Assembly: GCA_017455225.1 (NCBI GenBank)
Contig: JAFTBL010000067.1
Location: 1 to 11,232, forward strand
Source: Oscillospiraceae bacterium
GTDB lineage: Bacteria; Bacillota_A; Clostridia; Oscillospirales; Oscillospiraceae
Reading direction: 5' to 3'
Length of the DNA: 11,232 nt
Part shown: positions 7,609 through 11,232 of the stretch, piece after piece
Layout of the letters: the number at the start of each line of letters is the position of its first letter
How positions within the stretch are numbered: position 1 is the stretch's first letter
Position numbers and translations under genes: made by a program
Notes under the pieces: generated by a model
What the model saw: the letters and a program-made list of their open reading frames with translations, nothing else
Told to the model about the DNA's origin: nothing
Database searches by the model: none

Positions 7609-7643
7609 TTTGTTAATTTAACAAAGAGAACCTCTCTTGTAAA
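7609..7643 (-). promoter_or_regulatory. Candidate promoter with two overlapping inverted repeats
   Basis: On the minus strand, TTTACA (7638-7643) and TTAAAT (7616-7621) are separated by 16 bases, giving a 5' leader of roughly 45-50 bases. The -10 element lies inside a perfect inverted repeat with 8-bp arms around one central base (TTTGTTAA-T-TTAACAAA, 7609-7625). The spacer holds a second inverted repeat, AAGAGA-ACC-TCTCTT (7624-7638). These are plausible operator sites for a dimeric regulator. A TATATG at 7599-7604 is an alternative -10 but has no good -35. Confidence 0.5.
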
Positions 7644-7704
7644 GAAGATTGTCGTTTACGCGGCAGTTTTCCCCGATTTGACCTGTCAAGCGCGTGTGCT
7701 GCGC

Positions 7705-7742
7705 AAAAAAGGAGCCGCGCCCGACGCAGCCGGACACAGCTC
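7705..7742 (-). terminator. Terminator of the DUF4380-like gene
   Basis: Read on the minus strand, a 12-bp stem with some G-U pairs (7731-7742 with 7712-7723) and a 7-nt loop is followed by CTTTTTTG (T-run at 7705-7710). It begins about 19 bases after the stop of the gene at 7761 and lies upstream of the giant gene's promoter, so the two minus-strand genes are probably transcribed separately. Confidence 0.75.
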
Positions 7743-7760
7743 TTTGCTCATTTTTGCGTG

Positions 7761-8600
7761 TTACACGTTTTCCATGCGCCAATGCTCCGTGTGGCGGGTG
7801 CTTTCGCCGGGCGCCAGCGTCTGCGTGGGGCCGAGGCTCTCCAGCTCCAGAAACCGGCGGTTCACGAACACCTCCGTGTTGCAGCCCATGTCGGGGCAGA
7901 CCTCCGGGGGTGCCACGGGGAAGGTCAGGGTGAACCGCTGTCCGCCCACGGTGTAGGAGGCGGTGCCGGTGCTGTTGTAGAGCCCCAGCTTGCAGTAGTC
8001 GCCGTTGCCGCCGTCCCAGCGCACCTCCAGCGCCTCGGGGCCGAAGCGCAGCCGCGGATCGTCCATGCGCGTGCCGCCCCACAGCGCCAGAACGCGGCGG
8101 GGATTCATTTCGCCGGTAACGGTGGGGGAAAACGGGATCCGCGCCGTGCCGCCGCCCTGCAGAGTGGTGATGCCCCACGGCGCCGCTGAAACGGCTGTGT
8201 CGCCGCAGTTGGTCAGCACGTGCTCCGCCTGCACCGTCCCGTCCGGCAAAAGGTGAAGGGTCAGCTCCTTTTGCAGCTTCGTCCACGGGTCGACGCGCTG
8301 GCGCAGACGCACGCCGCCCTCCAGCAGGTCGCACTCCACCGGTTCGTTGTCCGGGTAGTAGGACGACTCGCTCTCCGGTGCGCTCCAGAAGCGGTGCCCG
8401 CCGTACAGCCGCCAGCCCTTGTCAGTGGTCACGCCGTCCGGGCAGCCCGGCTCCTGCCGGTAAAGCACGTTCTCCCGCCCGGCGCAGGACAGGTGCACCA
8501 CCCGCAGACCGTAATCCAGCGCGGCCGCCAGCTCGGTGCGCCCGTCAGACAGATAAACGACGTTTCCGTACGTCCCGGTGTTTCGCTTTTCAAGAATCAT
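7761..8600 (-). CDS. DUF4380/aldose-1-epimerase-like carbohydrate-binding-fold protein
   Basis: The product is a 279-residue soluble protein. The ATG at 8600 is preferred because a purine-rich GGGAG lies about 8 bases upstream and family-like sequence begins there; the frame stays open to 9092 but that extension is non-protein-like and covers the divergent promoter region. Recognisable features are an opening beta-strand pattern (NVVYLSDG), DYGLRVVHLS at 29-38 and the hallmark GGHRFWSAPE at 67-76, followed by alternating strands of the galactose-mutarotase-like fold. There is no signal peptide or membrane segment, so it is cytoplasmic. The family probably acts on or binds sugars; no specific reaction can be assigned. 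It is single-gene, with its own terminator, and divergent from the export operon. Confidence 0.8.
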   Translation of the reverse strand: MILEKRNTGTYGNVVYLSDGRTELAAALDYGLRVVHLSCAGRENVLYRQEPGCPDGVTTDKGWRLYGGHRFWSAPESESSYYPDNEPVECDLLEGGVRLRQRVDPWTKLQKELTLHLLPDGTVQAEHVLTNCGDTAVSAAPWGITTLQGGGTARIPFSPTVTGEMNPRRVLALWGGTRMDDPRLRFGPEALEVRWDGGNGDYCKLGLYNSTGTASYTVGGQRFTLTFPVAPPEVCPDMGCNTEVFVNRRFLELESLGPTQTLAPGESTRHTEHWRMENV

Positions 8601-8668
8601 ACCCACGTCTCCCACAGGTAGTTTCGTCCTCTTTACCTTATCGCACGGCGGGCGTAATTGCAAGAATA

Positions 8669-8677
8669 ATTTTAGCA
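8669..8677 (-). promoter_or_regulatory. Possible extended -10 promoter for the DUF4380-like gene
   Basis: The minus strand carries TGCTAAAAT, matching the extended -10 form TGnTATAAT at most positions. It would give a leader of about 60 bases to the ATG at 8600. No good -35 lies at the standard distance. An alternative pair, TTGCAA/TAAGGT with 17-base spacing, lies closer to the gene but is weaker. Confidence 0.35.
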
Positions 8678-8761
8678 CCCGCCGGTGTTTTCCGCGAAAA
8701 ACGCGCTCCGCGCCCGGCGCGGCTGTGTGCCGGAGCGCTGCGAAAAAGCGCGGCCGCCGAC

Positions 8762-8866
8762 GGTGAAACGGGTTGACAAGGCCGACGTACGACGATAAAA
8801 TAACGATTGACATATTATAAAAAGAGCGCAGACAGATATGCGGAGCGGCACGTTTCACCCGTGCCG
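8762..8866 (+). promoter_or_regulatory. Inverted repeats flanking the promoter and leader hairpin near the ribosome site
   Basis: GGTGAAACG (8762-8770) and its exact reverse complement CGTTTCACC (8851-8859) flank the promoter, with 80 bases between them. The right arm overlaps a separate 7-bp perfect hairpin (8846-8852 with 8860-8866, 7-nt loop) that ends three bases before the AGGAG ribosome site (8870-8874). These could be regulator sites, recombination arms or a leader structure affecting translation. Short repeats like these can also arise by chance. Confidence 0.4.
8773..8801 (+). promoter_or_regulatory. Near-consensus sigma-A promoter of the peptide-export operon
   Basis: A perfect -35 TTGACA (8773-8778), an exact 17-base spacer and a -10 TAAAAT (8796-8801; five of six match TATAAT) predict transcription from about 8808 and a leader of about 72 bases before the ATG at 8880. 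A second TTGACA (8807-8812) has no matching -10. This is the strongest promoter in the window. Confidence 0.8.
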
Positions 8867-8879
8867 GATAGGAGAGCGT

Positions 8880-9293
8880 ATGGAAGGCCTGTTCAGAAAA
8901 GAAAGTGAAAAGCGGATCGAGTCCCCCGACGTGCTCAGCGACTATCTGCACGTGGCGTCTCCCGCGACATGGGCGGTGCTGGCGGCGGTGGTCCTGCTGC
9001 TGGCGGGCCTGTTCGTGTGGAGCAGCGTGACGGCGGTGGAGAGCTTCGCAACGGGCACGGCGGAGGTGCAGAGCGGCGTGCTGACGCTTCATTTTGACGA
9101 TGCGGAAAAGGCCGGGCGCATTGAAGCCGGCATGGAGATCAAGGTGGGCGGCGTTGCCGCGCCCGTCCTCTCCGTCGGCACCGACGCGGAGGGTCGCCCG
9201 ATCGCCGTGGCGGAGGTCAAGCTGCCGGACGGCACCTACGAGGCCGGCGTGGGCTATCGAAGCACCACGATCATCGACATGCTTTTTAACTGA
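8880..9293 (+). CDS. Miniature HlyD-like membrane protein of an NHLP-type peptide exporter
   Basis: The product has 137 residues. The ATG at 8880 has AGGAG six bases upstream; the in-frame ATG at 8838 lacks such a site. The N-terminus MEGLFRKESEKRIESPDVLS followed by DYLHVASP and one membrane helix (about 30-48) resembles the start of NHLM-type HlyD/membrane-fusion proteins, where an LFRKEAL..L.SPE..D...V segment precedes the helix. Past the helix there are only about 88 residues: a short beta-type domain (ATGTAEVQSGVLTL, EAGMEIKVGG) ending ...STTIIDMLFN. The coiled-coil hairpin of ordinary HlyD proteins (about 300 residues or more) is absent. The frame is intact with a strong start, so it does not look like a random truncation. 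It lies 17 bases before the exporter gene in one operon. The family call rests on the N-terminus and context. Confidence 0.65.
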   Translation: MEGLFRKESEKRIESPDVLSDYLHVASPATWAVLAAVVLLLAGLFVWSSVTAVESFATGTAEVQSGVLTLHFDDAEKAGRIEAGMEIKVGGVAAPVLSVGTDAEGRPIAVAEVKLPDGTYEAGVGYRSTTIIDMLFN

Positions 9294-9310
9294 AACGGGC
9301 GGTGAAGCGT

Positions 9311-11232
9311 ATGAGCAACCAGCGATCCCGCCCGGGGCGGGACAAAAAGGTGGTAAAGGCGCCCGTGGTCATGCAGAGGGAGGCGCTGGAGTGCGGCGCC
9401 GCCTGCCTTGCCATGGTGCTTGCCTACCACGGCAAGTGGGTGCCGCTGGAGCAGCTGCGGGTGGACTGCGGCGTATCGCGGGACGGCTCCAAGGCCGGCA
9501 ATATGATAAAGGCCGCCCGAAGCTACCGTCTGGAGGCCAAGGGCTACCGCATGAGTCTGGAGGCTGTCAGACAGCTTCGGACGCTGCCGTGCATCATCCA
9601 CTGGAATTTCAACCATTTCGTGGTGCTCTGCGGCTTCCGCGGGAACCACGCCTATCTCAACGACCCGGCGCGGGGCAGCCTGCGGGTGACGATGGAGGAG
9701 TTCGACCGGGCCTTCACCGGGATCGTGCTGACCTTTGCGCCCACGGAGGAGTTCGTGCCGGACGGCAGGAGGATCAGCACCCTCGCCTTTGCCCGCAAGC
9801 GCCTTGCCGGCGCGGGCGCGGCCATGGCCTTCGTGATGCTGACCAGCGTGATCGGCTATGTGTTCACCCTCATCAGCCCAGCCTTTTCCCGCTTTTTCAT
9901 GGATCGGCTGCTGACCGGGGAAAACGGAGAGCTTCTGATGCCCTTCATCGCCCTCGTAACGGGGGTAAGTTTTTTGCAGGTGTTTGTCACGGCGGTGCGG
10001 GTGATCTATGCGCTGAAGATCAACGGGAAAATGGCCATCATCGGCAGCAGCACCTTTGTGTGGAAGATACTGAGGATGCCGATGGAATTTTTCTCCCAGC
10101 GCACGGCGGGCGATCTTCTGTCGCGGCACGGCGCCAATGCCACCATCGCGGAATCGCTGGTGCATACGCTGACGCCGCTGGCGCTCAGTGCCGTGATGAT
10201 GGTGTTCTATCTGGTGGTCATGCTGCGTTACAGTCCGCTTTTGACGCTGGTGGGGCTGATCAGCATTCTCATCAACGTGATCATGAGCCGCATCATCTCG
10301 GAAAAGCGCATCAACATCACCCGTGTCCAGACCCGGGACGCGGGCAAGCTGGCGTCGGCCACCGTGTCCGGCATCCGCATGATCGAAACCATCAAGGCCG
10401 GCGGTGCGGAAAGCGGATACTTCCGGCGCTGGGCCGGCTTTCAGGCGTCCGTCAACGAACAGAACACCCGCTATGCCCGGCTCAACCAGTATCTGGGGGT
10501 GATCCCCTCGTTCATCACCACCTTTGCCAACGCCGTGGTGCTGGTGCTGGGCGTGTGGCTTTGCATGCGGGGGCAGTTCACCCTGGGCATGGTCACGGCG
10601 TTCCAGAGCTTTCTGGCCTCCTTCCTCAGCCCTGCCATGACCATGGTCACCGCCGGTCAGACCATTCAGGAGATGCGCACGCAGATGGAGCGGGTGGAGG
10701 ACGTGATGGAGTACCCGGAGGACGTGTACTTTACCGACACGCCCGTCCGCGAAGGGGAGAGCTACGACAAGCTGACAGGCGCCGTGGAGCTGAAAAACGT
10801 CACCTTCGGCTATTCGCGGCTGGCTCCGCCGCTGATCGAGGACTTTTCCCTGCAGGTGAAGCCGGGGGGCAGAGTGGCGCTTGTGGGCGCCTCCGGCTGC
10901 GGCAAAAGCACCGTTGCCAAGCTGATCTCCGGCCCGTACCGGCCGTGGAGCGGCGAGATCCTTTTTGACGGCCGGCCGATCTCTCAGATCGACCGCACCG
11001 CCTTTACCGGCAGCGTGGCGGTGGTGGATCAGGACGTCATCCTCTTTGACGACACCGTCGCCAACAACATCAAAATGTGGGACGACTCCATCGAGGATTT
11101 CGAGGTCATTCTGGCGGCGCGGGACGCGCAGATCCACGACGATATCATGGCTCGCCCCGGCGGCTATCAGGGCCGGATCACCGAGGGCGGCCGTGATCTC
11201 TCCGGCGGCCAGCGGCAGCGTCTGGAGATCGC
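9311..11232 (+). CDS. NHLP/NHLM-type bacteriocin exporter: C39 peptidase-permease-ATPase (3' end outside window)
   Basis: The first 640 residues are visible, starting at the ATG at 9311 after a weak GGTGA site. The N-terminal C39 peptidase domain (about 17-150) has oxyanion Gln22, catalytic Cys28 in QREALECGAACLAM, His102 in NHFVVL and Asp118 in LNDPARG. A six-helix ABC exporter permease follows (helices near 168-190, 209-232, 284-327 and 394-438). The nucleotide-binding domain from about 490 shows Walker A GASGCGKST (526-534), Q-loop Gln574 and signature LSGGQ (630-634). Walker B and the rest lie past the edge; related proteins run to about 700 residues. The family cuts double-glycine-type leaders at the inner face of the membrane and pumps out the mature peptide using ATP. 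The pairing with the upstream HlyD-like gene supports the NHLP assignment over a stand-alone lantibiotic exporter. All visible catalytic residues are present, so it should be active. Confidence 0.92.
   Translation, partial: MSNQRSRPGRDKKVVKAPVVMQREALECGAACLAMVLAYHGKWVPLEQLRVDCGVSRDGSKAGNMIKAARSYRLEAKGYRMSLEAVRQLRTLPCIIHWNFNHFVVLCGFRGNHAYLNDPARGSLRVTMEEFDRAFTGIVLTFAPTEEFVPDGRRISTLAFARKRLAGAGAAMAFVMLTSVIGYVFTLISPAFSRFFMDRLLTGENGELLMPFIALVTGVSFLQVFVTAVRVIYALKINGKMAIIGSSTFVWKILRMPMEFFSQRTAGDLLSRHGANATIAESLVHTLTPLALSAVMMVFYLVVMLRYSPLLTLVGLISILINVIMSRIISEKRINITRVQTRDAGKLASATVSGIRMIETIKAGGAESGYFRRWAGFQASVNEQNTRYARLNQYLGVIPSFITTFANAVVLVLGVWLCMRGQFTLGMVTAFQSFLASFLSPAMTMVTAGQTIQEMRTQMERVEDVMEYPEDVYFTDTPVREGESYDKLTGAVELKNVTFGYSRLAPPLIEDFSLQVKPGGRVALVGASGCGKSTVAKLISGPYRPWSGEILFDGRPISQIDRTAFTGSVAVVDQDVILFDDTVANNIKMWDDSIEDFEVILAARDAQIHDDIMARPGGYQGRITEGGRDLSGGQRQRLEI

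Noticed and set aside
8690..8760. GC-rich self-complementary patches in the divergent region as a terminator or small RNA
   Set aside because: Several short overlapping GC stems are present but none has a T-run or a dominant fold; GC-rich composition explains them.
8578..8766. Small + strand frame in the divergent region as a possible precursor peptide
   Set aside because: It overlaps the DUF4380-like gene start, ends in an Arg-rich tail, has no ribosome site and lies upstream of the operon promoter; no double-glycine leader is visible.
8601..9092. A 164-codon upstream extension of the DUF4380-like gene
   Set aside because: The extension would run through the divergent promoter region and into the HlyD-like gene; its sequence is not protein-like and the family similarity begins at the ATG at 8600.
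9094..10968. A 624-codon + strand frame overlapping the exporter
   Set aside because: It overlaps the C39/ABC gene in another frame. The true frame carries the complete peptidase, permease and ATPase motifs; this one has Arg/His/Gly-rich noise.
9254..11137. A 627-codon minus-strand frame opposite the exporter
   Set aside because: It is antisense to a well-supported gene. It is His/Arg/Gly-rich with no domains and no ribosome site.
1..11232. CRISPR arrays, tRNA/rRNA genes, insertion sequences or integrase sites
   Set aside because: No regularly spaced short repeats, no tRNA-like cloverleaf, no transposase or integrase coding and no terminal inverted repeats were seen; the repeats present are protein-coding.

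Overview
The window looks like a chromosomal segment of a GC-rich, low-oxygen, Gram-positive gut-type bacterium (class Clostridia, probably an Oscillospiraceae/Ruminococcaceae-like lineage). This is inferred from the signal-peptide style ending in PASA-EE, a sortase-type C-terminus, a type I dockerin, strong Shine-Dalgarno sites and the class of peptide exporter. No marker gene fixes the genus.

Layout. (1) Positions 3-830 (+): the C-terminal end of a cell-wall-anchored surface protein with Cys-rich repeats and a PATG-type sorting signal, followed by a hairpin terminator. (2) Positions 930-1595 (+): a small membrane PAP2-superfamily phosphatase. (3) A strong bidirectional terminator at about 1613-1663 separates it from a convergent giant gene. 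(4) Positions 1689-7562 (-): a secreted protein of 1,957 residues. It has a signal peptide, about 14 divergent Tyr-rich repeats of about 103 residues, a unique region, Cys-rich modules related to those of gene 1, an internal LPATG and a C-terminal dockerin. Its upstream region holds a candidate promoter overlapped by two inverted repeats. (5) Positions 7761-8600 (-): a 279-residue DUF4380/aldose-epimerase-like protein with its own terminator. (6) Positions 8601-8879: a divergent control region with a near-consensus sigma-A promoter for the + strand. (7) Positions 8880-9293 and 9311-11232 (+): the start of a peptide-export operon. It encodes a very short HlyD-like membrane protein, then a C39-peptidase/permease/ATPase ABC transporter of the NHLP/NHLM bacteriocin-export type, which runs off the window end.

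How the parts relate. The left two thirds encode the cell surface: one sortase-anchored and one dockerin-bearing protein sharing the same Cys-rich module. The right end starts a secretion system that should cleave double-glycine-type leaders from ribosomally made peptides and export the product. Its substrate and tailoring enzymes are not in the window and would be expected downstream. The two points most worth following are the miniature HlyD partner of the NHLP exporter and the giant repeat-dockerin protein. Long open frames opposite the giant gene and the exporter gene are judged to be composition artefacts.
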